The notes beneath the pieces were generated by a model. The model did no database searches. It worked only from the letters and a program-made list of their open reading frames with translations, and was not told where the DNA came from. A stretch of DNA of 6,312 nt, taken from the NCBI GenBank assembly GCA_009702305.1, contig WLIH01000169.1, positions 1-6,312 of the forward strand, given 5' to 3'. Positions within the stretch are counted from its first letter, which is position 1. Each line of letters begins with the position of its first letter. The stretch comes from Actinomycetota bacterium (GTDB lineage: Bacteria; Actinomycetota; Actinomycetes; Propionibacteriales; Nocardioidaceae). This document shows, piece after piece, positions 1 through 5,858 of the stretch. The position numbers were made by a program, and so were the translations under genes.

Positions 1-717
1 GACGACATCCGCAAGAAGCAGAAGGGCGGCGAACGACGCCGCGGCTTCGCGATCGTCGGCGTCTGCGCCGTCATCGCCCTGCTGATCGTGGGTGCCGCCG
101 CCTTCCAGCCCATCAAGAACTGGTGGGACGGTCGCGAGTTCGACAACCTCGCCCTCGACAAGATCGGTGCGCCGGCCTCGGTGTGCCAGGACATCGAGGA
201 GAAGAAGGCCGACGGCAACCAGGACCACGTGCCCGAGGGCACGGCGGTGACCTACACGACCGCTCCCCCGGCCTTCGGCGCCCACTGGAACGTCGCCGGC
301 ATCGCGCCCGACCCGATGGGTCGCAAGGTCTACACCGCCGACGACCGCCCGCCGCTCGAGGCGCTCGTGCACAACCTCGAGCACGGCTACACGATCCTCT
401 GGTACGACGAGACCATCGCCGACGACGACGCCGCCATGACGACCATCCGCGGCATCGCCGAGAAGTTCGCCGGCACGTCGAACTTCCGCTTCAAGTTCAA
501 GGCGGTCCCGTGGCTGCCGACCGACGAGGACGGCGCGAGCTTCCCCGACGGCCAGCACGTCGCCTTCACCCACTGGTCCGCCGGCGGCGCCGGGGAGACC
601 GACGTCGAGAAGCAGCAGGGCGTCTTCCAGTACTGCAGCGACGTCAGCGGGGCCGCGCTGGAGACGTTCATGGACGAGTACCCCTACCTCGACTCGCCGG
701 AGCCCAACGCCGGCTGA
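1..717 (+). CDS. DUF3105 domain protein, membrane-anchored, 5' end cut by window
   Basis: The frame is open from base 1 to the TGA at 715-717, giving 238 residues with no start codon in view. A GTG at 88 lies in frame but would remove the membrane segment, so the real start is upstream of the window. A basic cytoplasmic stretch (residues 1-15, KKQKGGERRR) precedes one hydrophobic helix (about 16-35), so the rest should lie outside the membrane. The extracytoplasmic part has DUF3105 hallmarks: YTTAPPAFGAHWN (about 85-97), HNLEHG at 124-129, and HVAFTHW near 176-182. Two cysteines, in SVCQD (62) and QYCSD (192), could form a disulfide; that is inference. The histidine-rich motifs hint at metal binding, but the family has no established function that I know of. 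The gene converges on the guanylyltransferase gene with a 16-bp gap. Family assignment is confident; role is unknown. Confidence 0.85.
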   Translation, partial: DDIRKKQKGGERRRGFAIVGVCAVIALLIVGAAAFQPIKNWWDGREFDNLALDKIGAPASVCQDIEEKKADGNQDHVPEGTAVTYTTAPPAFGAHWNVAGIAPDPMGRKVYTADDRPPLEALVHNLEHGYTILWYDETIADDDAAMTTIRGIAEKFAGTSNFRFKFKAVPWLPTDEDGASFPDGQHVAFTHWSAGGAGETDVEKQQGVFQYCSDVSGAALETFMDEYPYLDSPEPNAG

Positions 718-733
718 TCCCGCCGCTCGAGGC

Positions 734-1810
734 TCACGTCAAGCCGTCGTGGCCGCTCTCCGGGAGGGCGGCCACGACGGCTTTCACGTCCTGGGCGCGG
801 GACCGGGTGGTGATCAGGAGCGCGTCGGGGGTGTCGACGACGACGACGTCGTCCAGGCCGACCACGGCGATGGTGCGCCCGTCGGGGACGACGAGTCCGC
901 TGGCGTCGATCGCCCGCACCAGCGATGCGTCCCCGAGCACCGCCATCGTCCCCTCGCCGTCGGCACCGAGGAGCGCCGCCAGCGAGTCGAAGTCGCCGAT
1001 GTCCTCCCAGTCGAAACCGGCCGCCACCGTCGCCACCCGGCCGGCGTCGGCCGCCGGCTCGGCGACGGCGTGGTCGAGCGCGATCTTGGGCAGCGTCGGC
1101 CACAGCTCGTCGAGCAGCGTCGCGTCGGCAGCGATCCGGCGCAGGGTCGCAGCGAAGTCGGGGTGCCAGGTCGCGAGCAGGTCGAGCAGCACGCCCGGGC
1201 GTACGACGAACATGCCGGCGTTCCACCGGTAGCCGCCGTCGGCGAGGTAGCCCTCGGCCACCTCGGCGCTGGGCTTCTCGACGAACGCCGCCACCTGGCT
1301 CGCGCCCGCGTGGCCGGCGAGCGGGTCGCCGGCGCGCACGTAGCCGAACGCCGAGGACGGGTGGGTCGGCTCGATCCCGAGGGTCACCAGCCAGCCGTCG
1401 CGTGCGACCTCGACCGCCGCGGCGACGGTGGTCGCGAAGACGTCGGAGCCCTCGATCACGTGATCGGCCGCGAAGGAGCCCATCACCGCGTCGGGGTCGG
1501 CGAGCTCGAGCAGCGCGGCGGCCAGGCCGATCGCGGCCATCGAGTCGCGCGGCGACGGCTCGGCCAGCACGGCCCCGGGTCCGAGGTCGGCGAGCTGGCC
1601 ACGCACGGCGACCTCGTGGGCGGCACCGGTGACGACGAGGAAGCGGTCGTCGACGAGCGGAACGAGCCGGTCGTAGGTCTCCTGCAGCAGGGACCGTCCG
1701 GACCCACGCAGGTCGCGCAGGAACTTCGGCGACGTCCTGCGCGAGAGCGGCCACAGTCGGGTGCCCGCTCCACCGGCGGGGATGACGGCCCAGAAGTGCT
1801 CGATGCTCAT
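734..1810 (-). CDS. manC: Mannose-1-phosphate guanylyltransferase (GDP-mannose synthesis)
   Basis: The 358-residue product should join GTP and alpha-D-mannose 1-phosphate into GDP-mannose and pyrophosphate in the cytoplasm. GDP-mannose feeds mannosylated lipids, glycans and glycoproteins of the actinobacterial envelope. Motifs in order: the nucleotide-binding loop GGAGTRLWPLSR (13-24) followed by PKF (28-30); EPSPRDSMAAI (84-94), the family's EPxxRNTAPAI-like segment; ADHVI (115-119); FGYV (155-158); FVEKP (176-180); YRWNAGMFV (194-202); PKIALDHAVAE (241-251); DWEDIGDF (267-274). There is no C-terminal phosphomannose isomerase domain, so this is the short monofunctional form and not an AlgA-type fusion (about 480 residues). 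The ATG at 1808-1810 has no Shine-Dalgarno sequence but sits 6 bases after a TAGGGT -10 element, so it is probably leaderless. The gene is divergent from the TIGR03089 gene. A sugar other than mannose remains possible; the symbol follows common usage. Confidence 0.9.
   Translation of the reverse strand: MSIEHFWAVIPAGGAGTRLWPLSRRTSPKFLRDLRGSGRSLLQETYDRLVPLVDDRFLVVTGAAHEVAVRGQLADLGPGAVLAEPSPRDSMAAIGLAAALLELADPDAVMGSFAADHVIEGSDVFATTVAAAVEVARDGWLVTLGIEPTHPSSAFGYVRAGDPLAGHAGASQVAAFVEKPSAEVAEGYLADGGYRWNAGMFVVRPGVLLDLLATWHPDFAATLRRIAADATLLDELWPTLPKIALDHAVAEPAADAGRVATVAAGFDWEDIGDFDSLAALLGADGEGTMAVLGDASLVRAIDASGLVVPDGRTIAVVGLDDVVVVDTPDALLITTRSRAQDVKAVVAALPESGHDGLT
741..783. terminator. Bidirectional stem-loop between convergent genes
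   Basis: A perfect 16-bp inverted repeat, AAGCCGTCGTGGCCGC at 741-756 and its complement at 768-783, encloses an 11-nt loop. It begins 24 bases after the DUF3105 stop. On the plus strand the stem ends in TTT (782-784), a weak U tract, as is common in actinobacterial terminators. On the minus strand the stem also ends in TT, just before the guanylyltransferase stop codon. The hairpin lies inside the last 16 codons of the minus-strand gene, so the same bases serve as coding sequence. Termination is inferred from symmetry and position. Confidence 0.7.
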
Positions 1811-1816
1811 GGCAGA

Positions 1817-1822
1817 ACCCTA
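1817..1822 (-). promoter_or_regulatory. -10 element of manC, leaderless start
   Basis: On the minus strand TAGGGT is followed by 6 bases (TCTGCC) and then the ATG at 1810. If transcription begins at the A of ATG, the hexamer occupies -12 to -7, the standard place for a -10 box. There is no purine-rich ribosome binding site in the gap. No good TTGACA-like -35 is visible; the expected place, around 1840-1846, lies inside the TIGR03089 coding region. Confidence 0.6.
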
Positions 1823-1826
1823 GGCT
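1821..1826 (+). promoter_or_regulatory. -10 element of the TIGR03089 gene, leaderless start
   Basis: TAGGCT is followed by 6 bases (CGACCG) and then the GTG at 1833. That places the hexamer at -12 to -7 if the mRNA starts at the start codon. It shares two base pairs (1821-1822) with the opposing -10 element of manC; the CTAG at 1820-1823 is the common core. No ribosome binding site or clear -35 is visible. Confidence 0.6.
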
Positions 1827-1832
1827 CGACCG

Positions 1833-2552
1833 GTGAGCACCTTCAGCGCGGTCCTGTCCCAGCAGCTGCGTCACGAGCCGGGCCGACCGCTCGTGACCTT
1901 CTACGACCACGCCAGCGGCGAGCGCGTCGAGCTCTCGGTGACCACCTACGCCAACTGGGTCGCCAAGGCCTCGTCGCTGCTGGTCGAGGAGCACGACCTC
2001 GAGCGCGGCAGCCGGCTGCTGGTCGACCTGCCGGCCCACTGGCTCGGGCCGGTCTTCCTCGGCGCGGCCTGGAACGCCGGCATCACCGTGACCTGGGACG
2101 AGCCGGCCGACGCCGTGGTCTGCGGGCCCGACGGCGTCGATCGGTGGGCGGCACACGCCGACGACGTCGCCGTGCTGGCCTGCTCGTTACGACCGATGGG
2201 CGTGCGTTTCGCCGACGCCCTCCCGCCCGGGGTGCACGACGTCGGCGTCGACATCTGGTCGCAGCCCGACTCCTTCATCCCGTGGGACCCGGTGCAGCCC
2301 GACGACCTCGCCCTGGACGGGCCGACCGGGACGATCAGCCACGAGCAGCTGTGGGCGACGGCCGCCGCCGGGAGTTCTCTCACCGACGGCGGCCGTCTCC
2401 TCTCGGAGGCGAACCCGGCTTCCCCACCGGGGATCGCCACCTTCACGGAGCCGCTCGCACGCGGCGGCTCCCTGGTCCTGGTCGCGCACCCTGACCCGGC
2501 CCGGCTCGAGTCGACGTACGTCGACGAGCGGGCCACGGCCCGGGCGCGCTAG
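1833..2552 (+). CDS. TIGR03089 family protein (actinobacterial, ANL-related fragment)
   Basis: This 239-residue protein matches the TIGR03089 family, which is restricted to Actinobacteria and distantly related to the N-terminal part of AMP-binding (ANL) acyl-adenylating enzymes. Residues 18-88 (RPLVTFYDHASGERVELS, then TYANWVAKASSLL, then GSRLLVDLPAHW and FLGAAWNAGITVTW) follow the ANL N-terminal pattern. The ATP-binding P-loop (S/T-G-T-T-G-x-P-K-G) is missing; only a short GPTGTISHEQL (163-173) echoes it. The C-terminal adenylating subdomain is also absent, so enzymatic adenylation is unlikely and the function is unknown. The start is taken as GTG 1833 because it gives the expected N-terminus and follows a well-placed -10 element. 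From memory, mycobacterial members lie near envelope genes, which fits the neighbouring guanylyltransferase. The stop codon overlaps that of the convergent amidase by 4 bp. Confidence 0.85.
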   Translation: MSTFSAVLSQQLRHEPGRPLVTFYDHASGERVELSVTTYANWVAKASSLLVEEHDLERGSRLLVDLPAHWLGPVFLGAAWNAGITVTWDEPADAVVCGPDGVDRWAAHADDVAVLACSLRPMGVRFADALPPGVHDVGVDIWSQPDSFIPWDPVQPDDLALDGPTGTISHEQLWATAAAGSSLTDGGRLLSEANPASPPGIATFTEPLARGGSLVLVAHPDPARLESTYVDERATARAR

Positions 2553-5374
2553 CCGGCCAGGTCGTACACGCCCATCCCCTCCCCGAGGTAGCGCCGGGTC
2601 CCGAAGCCGTCGGGCGTGCCCGGGATCAGGAAGAGGTAGCCGGTCTTCTTCGCACGCACCACCAGGTCGGGGTGGCCGACCAGGCCGGCGTCGCTGATGC
2701 CGATGACCCAGTCGTAGGCCGACAGGTCGAGACCGAGGTCCTCGCCCCCGGTCAGACCCCCGGGACCGTTGCCCGCGAAGAGCGTCGTCGTGGCGCCCTG
2801 GCGGAACAGGCTGTCGGGAGCGCCGTCGCCGGTCCACCGACCGACGGGGATCTGCGAGGTAGCGCTGATCGCGCTGTGGGCGGCGTAGCTGGGGCCGAGC
2901 CCCGCCGTGCCGAGGCCGGGATAGATGCGCATCGCACCACCGCGCGGCTGACCCATCAGGTCGGGGTAGCCGTCTCCGGTCATGTCCCCGACGGCGGCGA
3001 GCAGGCCGACCGAGCCGAAGCCGGTGCCGATCTTGACGGCCTTCGGGAAGTGGCCCTGCCCGTCGCCGCGACGCAGGAAGAGGTCGCCGGTGCGGGCGTT
3101 GCGCACGACCACGTCGCCGTAGCCGTCGCGGTCCCAGTCACCGGCGTTGAGCAGGAGATCGGCGCCGGCCAGCTGCATGCCGGTGTCGATCGCCGGACCG
3201 GCGTCGTAGGTCCCGGCGTTGACGACCACGAGCAGCCGGTCGCCGTTGCGGGCCACCAGGTCGGGCGCGGGGTTGCCCGCGACGTTGCCGCCCGCGGTGA
3301 TCCCCGACAGCGGCGCCAGCCGGCCGTAGGGGCCGAGGACGTGGCCGAAGGTGCCGTCGCCACGACCCGGCAGGACGAACCCGTCGCCGCCGGTGCGGCG
3401 GACGACGAGGTCGGCGTGACCGTCGCCGTCGAGGTCGCCGCCACCGACGACCGTGTCCCATTGCGACCAGGAGCCGGCGAGCGCCACGGGTGCCGCGAAC
3501 GACGTGCCGGCGGTGCCGCGGTGCAGCCACGCGGCGCCGGAGGCATCGCGGCTGACGAGGTCGACCTGGCCGTCGCCGTCGAGGTCGCCGGCGCCCGTCA
3601 GCAGCTGCGCGGAGCCCCACGCGTCGCCGAGCTCCTTGCGCTTGAAGGTGCCGTTGCCGCTGCCGAGGAAGGCGTCGAGGCGACCGGTGCCGACCTGGCG
3701 GGCCACGACGTCGTTCGCACCGTCGCCGTCGAGGTCCCCGACGGCGCTCAGCAGGTCGTGGTCGGCGAACATCGTCAGCGCCTTGCCGGCCGCGGCGAAG
3801 CCACCCGCGCCGTCTCCCGAGCGCACCTCGACCGATCCGTCGGGACGCGTCGCCAGCAGGTCGGTGTAGCCATCGCCGGTCAGATCGGGCGAGGCCACGA
3901 CGCCGGTGTAGTCGGCCCAGCCGGTCGAGGACACGACCGCCTTCTTGAAGCGGCTCAGCCCCCCGGTCGGGATCACGAACGCGCGTCCGTCGCTGGCCCG
4001 GCGTACGACGATGTCGGGGTGCGGGCTCGCCGCGAGGTCCGATTCCAGCTCGCGGCCCGCCCAGCCGCGCTGGGTCTGGGCGGCGATGCGCCGGATGTCG
4101 GGGATGCGGGCGTAGAGGTACTTGCCCGGGCACGCCGTCGACGCGGCGTCGCGGTGGCCGTTGATCGCCTCGAAGGTCGTCGCACCGACGCGCTGCGACG
4201 TCGACCCGGCGTCGACGCCGTGCAGCGAGAGCTTCCAGGCGAAGAGGGCGCCGTAGGCCTGCACGGTCGCCTCGGTGGGGCGGGTCGTCTCGTAGTTGCC
4301 GATCGCCGACATCGCGAACGAGTAGTCGTTGTAGTTGAGCGTGTGGGCACCGACGACCGGGCGGTCGACACCGCCGTAGCGGCCCTCCCAGATCCGGCCG
4401 AAGCGGTCGACGAGGAAGTTGTAGCCGATGTCCGACCAGCCGCGCGACTGCGTGTGGTACGCGTAGATGCTGCGGATGATGCCCGGCACCTCGTCACGGG
4501 TGTAGTCGTTGGCGTTGACCGTGTGGTGCACGAAGCCCGCGTGGACCTCGTAGTAGTGCAGCGACGACTTCTCGCGCATCGACTCGTCGGCGCCCCACTG
4601 GGCGCGGGAGTAGATGACCGGCTTCGGCGTGAAGACCGCGGCCTGCAGGTCGAGCGCGTCCGAGCCCCCCGTGGCGGTCGTCGCGTCGACGTTCTCGATC
4701 GAGTCGCTGCCGTCGTCGCCGTCCATGGTGGCCGTGTCGATGCCAGCCTTCTCGCTCGCCGTGGCGGTGGCCTTGCCCGGGTCGATCACGGCCAGCCGCA
4801 TGTCGTCGGGCAGCACGCCGGACGTGGTGGAGGCCTTGACCTGCACCTGGTCGACCTTGCCGACGAGCAGCGGGTCGGTGCCCGGGCGCGCTGCGCGGCC
4901 CTCGGCGCTGTCGGGGTCCGGGCCGTGGTCGTCGTGGTACTCCAGGTCCTTCCAGCCCGACCAGCTGCCGTCCGTGCGGGTCCGTACGACGAAGCCGAGG
5001 GCCTCCTCCGAGGGGGTCTCGCCGTGCGCCCACGTCACGCCGACGGCGCCGTAGCCGGTGACCGGCTCGGGCGCGCTGACGACCTCGCGCGGTGCGGTGG
5101 TGCCCGCGACCCGGCGAGCCGACGCCTTCGGGGTGAGCGCGATCTCGGTGACCGTCGGGTCGACGGCCTCGGTCGGGACCGTGGAGGGCTTCTGCGCCGC
5201 CCGCACGTAGGCCGCCAGCGTGCCGGCGTACGACGACGTGGCCGTGCTCGCCGGGCTCTCGCGGACGATGTCGAGGCTGATGACACTGGCCGCCGGGGTC
5301 AGCGCAGCCAGGACCACGCCCAGGGCCAACAGCTGCTGGCAGGCGGTGACGAAGCTGGATCTGGTGCGTGACAT
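2549..5374 (-). CDS. Secreted N-acetylmuramoyl-L-alanine amidase with PGRP domain and FG-GAP repeats
   Basis: The 941-residue product should cleave the bond between muramic acid and L-alanine in peptidoglycan, outside the cell. A Sec-type signal covers about residues 1-30 (arginines at 3 and 5, hydrophobic 13-28). Residues 75-200 form the N-terminal region usual in actinobacterial PGRP amidases (VGVTWAHGE, RTRTDGSWSGW, DDDHGPDP). An acidic linker (217-232) leads to the amidase_2/PGRP domain at about 252-430. Its expected zinc ligands are all present: H283 (VHHT), H407 (GHRD) and C415 (ACPG), with Y318 (YNF) as catalytic tyrosine, so it looks active. From about 451 to the end come FG-GAP/VCBS repeats in steps of about 50 residues, with D-L-D-G-D-G calcium-type loops, probably a beta-propeller for surface or glycan binding. 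The ATG at 5372-5374 has GGAG 8 bases upstream. It converges on the TIGR03089 gene with overlapping stops, leaving no intergenic room for a terminator. Confidence 0.92.
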   Translation of the reverse strand: MSRTRSSFVTACQQLLALGVVLAALTPAASVISLDIVRESPASTATSSYAGTLAAYVRAAQKPSTVPTEAVDPTVTEIALTPKASARRVAGTTAPREVVSAPEPVTGYGAVGVTWAHGETPSEEALGFVVRTRTDGSWSGWKDLEYHDDHGPDPDSAEGRAARPGTDPLLVGKVDQVQVKASTTSGVLPDDMRLAVIDPGKATATASEKAGIDTATMDGDDGSDSIENVDATTATGGSDALDLQAAVFTPKPVIYSRAQWGADESMREKSSLHYYEVHAGFVHHTVNANDYTRDEVPGIIRSIYAYHTQSRGWSDIGYNFLVDRFGRIWEGRYGGVDRPVVGAHTLNYNDYSFAMSAIGNYETTRPTEATVQAYGALFAWKLSLHGVDAGSTSQRVGATTFEAINGHRDAASTACPGKYLYARIPDIRRIAAQTQRGWAGRELESDLAASPHPDIVVRRASDGRAFVIPTGGLSRFKKAVVSSTGWADYTGVVASPDLTGDGYTDLLATRPDGSVEVRSGDGAGGFAAAGKALTMFADHDLLSAVGDLDGDGANDVVARQVGTGRLDAFLGSGNGTFKRKELGDAWGSAQLLTGAGDLDGDGQVDLVSRDASGAAWLHRGTAGTSFAAPVALAGSWSQWDTVVGGGDLDGDGHADLVVRRTGGDGFVLPGRGDGTFGHVLGPYGRLAPLSGITAGGNVAGNPAPDLVARNGDRLLVVVNAGTYDAGPAIDTGMQLAGADLLLNAGDWDRDGYGDVVVRNARTGDLFLRRGDGQGHFPKAVKIGTGFGSVGLLAAVGDMTGDGYPDLMGQPRGGAMRIYPGLGTAGLGPSYAAHSAISATSQIPVGRWTGDGAPDSLFRQGATTTLFAGNGPGGLTGGEDLGLDLSAYDWVIGISDAGLVGHPDLVVRAKKTGYLFLIPGTPDGFGTRRYLGEGMGVYDLAG

Positions 5375-5382
5375 GAGGGGTA

Positions 5383-5386
5383 CTCC
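5383..5386 (-). promoter_or_regulatory. Ribosome binding site of the amidase gene
   Basis: GGAG on the minus strand lies 8 bases before the ATG at 5374. It supports this start, which also gives an intact signal peptide. Confidence 0.65.
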
Positions 5387-5400
5387 AGTGCGCGGGGAAG

Positions 5401-5445
5401 TTCACACGGTGCGCAACTTTCACACGCGTCACAGGGGTCACGGAA
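5401..5445. promoter_or_regulatory. Phased 9-bp direct repeats, possible MtrA binding array
   Basis: Read on the plus strand in steps of exactly nine bases, the units are TTCACACGG (5401), TGCGCAACT (5410, degenerate), TTCACACGC (5419), GTCACAGGG (5428) and GTCACGGAA (5437). Four of five fit K-T-C-A-C with the same phase. As I recall, the mycobacterial response regulator MtrA recognises direct repeats of GTCACAgcg, which is very close. The array lies 27-71 bp upstream of the amidase start, a natural place to control a peptidoglycan hydrolase. A GTAAC at 5456-5460 may be a further half-site. The regulator's identity is inference. Confidence 0.45.
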
Positions 5446-5540
5446 GGGAAAGTGAGTAACTACAATCGTGTAATTTCCACTCGACACGCCGACAATGTCG
5501 AGATTTGTCAAGTTTCTTCGTCGGTCACGACCGCCCTCCG
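5446..5540. promoter_or_regulatory. Upstream region of the amidase gene, with palindrome and lone TTGACA
   Basis: This AT-richer stretch contains no gene. It holds an 11-bp palindrome, CGACAATGTCG (5490-5500), and a perfect TTGACA on the minus strand (5506-5511). No fitting -10 lies 16-18 bp downstream of that TTGACA, and no TAnnnT hexamer occurs on the minus strand between it and the start codon, so no promoter can be fixed. A plus-strand TACAAT (5461-5466) within the TACA-N4-TGTA motif at 5461-5472 is unassigned. The palindrome could be an operator, but that is speculative. Confidence 0.3.
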
Positions 5541-5544
5541 CGCG

Positions 5545-5566
5545 TCGATCCGCCCACTCGCTGGCG
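5545..5566 (+). repeat. Truncated copy of the palindromic repeat (R0)
   Basis: The segment matches the first part of the full repeat (CGAT-C/A-CG-YCCACTCGCTGGCG) and stops where the next full copy begins at 5567. It is a 5' fragment abutting R1, as left by nested insertion or slippage. Confidence 0.6.
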
Positions 5567-5622
5567 GGTCTCGATACGTCCACTCGCTGGCGCTCGCGGC
5601 CTACTCGACCACCGAGGGCGCG
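5567..5622 (+). repeat. Dispersed palindromic repeat, full copy R1
   Basis: The copy begins GGTCTCGATACG, has a core with CACTCGCTGGCGCTCGCGG, and ends CTACTCGACCACCGAGGGCG. The ends are an imperfect inverted repeat (GGTCTCGATAC against GGTGGTCGAGTAG on the other strand). It differs from R5 and R6 at only a few bases (GTCC for GCCC near the start, and GGCCT for GGGCT). The orientation is the same as R5/R6 and opposite to R3/R4. Confidence 0.8.
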
Positions 5623-5690
5623 TCTCCTCAGAGCCGACCACCAAGGGCGCGCCTCCTCATCAGCCGACCACCAAGGGCGCGCCACATCTC
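5606..5690 (+). repeat. Short tandem units of about 30 bp built on the repeat end
   Basis: Three units begin CGACCACC at 5606, 5635 and 5665 (steps of 29 and 30 bp). Each continues with RAGGGCGCG, and the first two then share YCTCCTCA. The first unit is the tail of R1 and the last is the head of R3, so the array looks like stepwise amplification of the repeat terminus between two full copies. Confidence 0.7.
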
Positions 5691-5753
5691 GTTGGTCGAG
5701 TAAGGCGCGCTAGCGCCTGTATCGAGACCCGACAGTCAGCAGCGCCTGCGCGA
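5664..5753 (-). repeat. Inverted repeat copy R3, first unit of a 105-bp tandem duplication
   Basis: Bases 5664-5740 are identical to 5769-5845, and the match goes on to 5753 with two mismatches. The unit contains GGTCGAGTA (5694-5702), a 6-bp stem AGGCGC/GCGCCT around a GCTA loop (5703-5718), and GTATCGAGACC (5719-5729). This is the same end pair as R1 read on the other strand, but with a different core. Its right end (5736-5753) reproduces the stop and last codons of the GIY-YIG gene, encoding SRRRC-stop in place of SRKRR-stop, so it is a remnant of a gene tail. Confidence 0.85.
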
Positions 5754-5768
5754 TCGCCGTGCCGCTAC

Positions 5769-5858
5769 CCGACCACCAAGGGCGCGCCACATCTCGTTGG
5801 TCGAGTAAGGCGCGCTAGCGCCTGTATCGAGACCCGACAGTCAGCGGCGCTTGCGCGA
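5769..5858 (-). repeat. Inverted repeat copy R4, second unit of the 105-bp duplication
   Basis: This is the second copy of the 105-bp period. The stem AGGCGC/GCGCCT lies at 5808-5823, with GGTCGAGTA at 5799-5807 and GTATCGAGACC at 5824-5834. In the sense of the GIY-YIG gene, the repeat starts within 10 bases of the TGA, and its stem-loop could act as a transcription terminator or mRNA 3' stabiliser. The last 18 bases (5841-5858) are the live 3' end of that gene. Confidence 0.85.

Noticed and set aside
88..90. GTG at 88 as the start of the DUF3105 gene
   Set aside because: It falls at the end of the transmembrane helix. The frame is open to base 1 and encodes a basic stretch plus that helix, so the true start is upstream.
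684..2156. Minus-strand 490-codon frame overlapping manC
   Set aside because: It is arginine/glycine/proline-rich in a frame shifted from the real guanylyltransferase, and it has no motifs.
749..2494. Long plus-strand frame across manC and the TIGR03089 gene
   Set aside because: It crosses two recognisable genes in the wrong frame or strand and has shadow composition.
2672..5371. Long plus-strand open frame of about 900 codons antisense to the amidase
   Set aside because: Its translation is low-complexity (A, V, G, D, R) with no domain. The minus strand encodes a clear signal peptide, PGRP domain and FG-GAP repeats, so the antisense frame is a GC-bias shadow.
5461..5466. Plus-strand TACAAT as a -10 promoter for a small RNA
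   Set aside because: No acceptable -35 lies 16-18 bp upstream, and no gene or terminator follows. It may be part of the TACA-N4-TGTA motif only.
5606..5858. CRISPR array
   Set aside because: The repeated units are adjacent or nearly identical throughout, with no unique spacers of uniform length, and no cas gene is present. They belong to a palindromic dispersed repeat.
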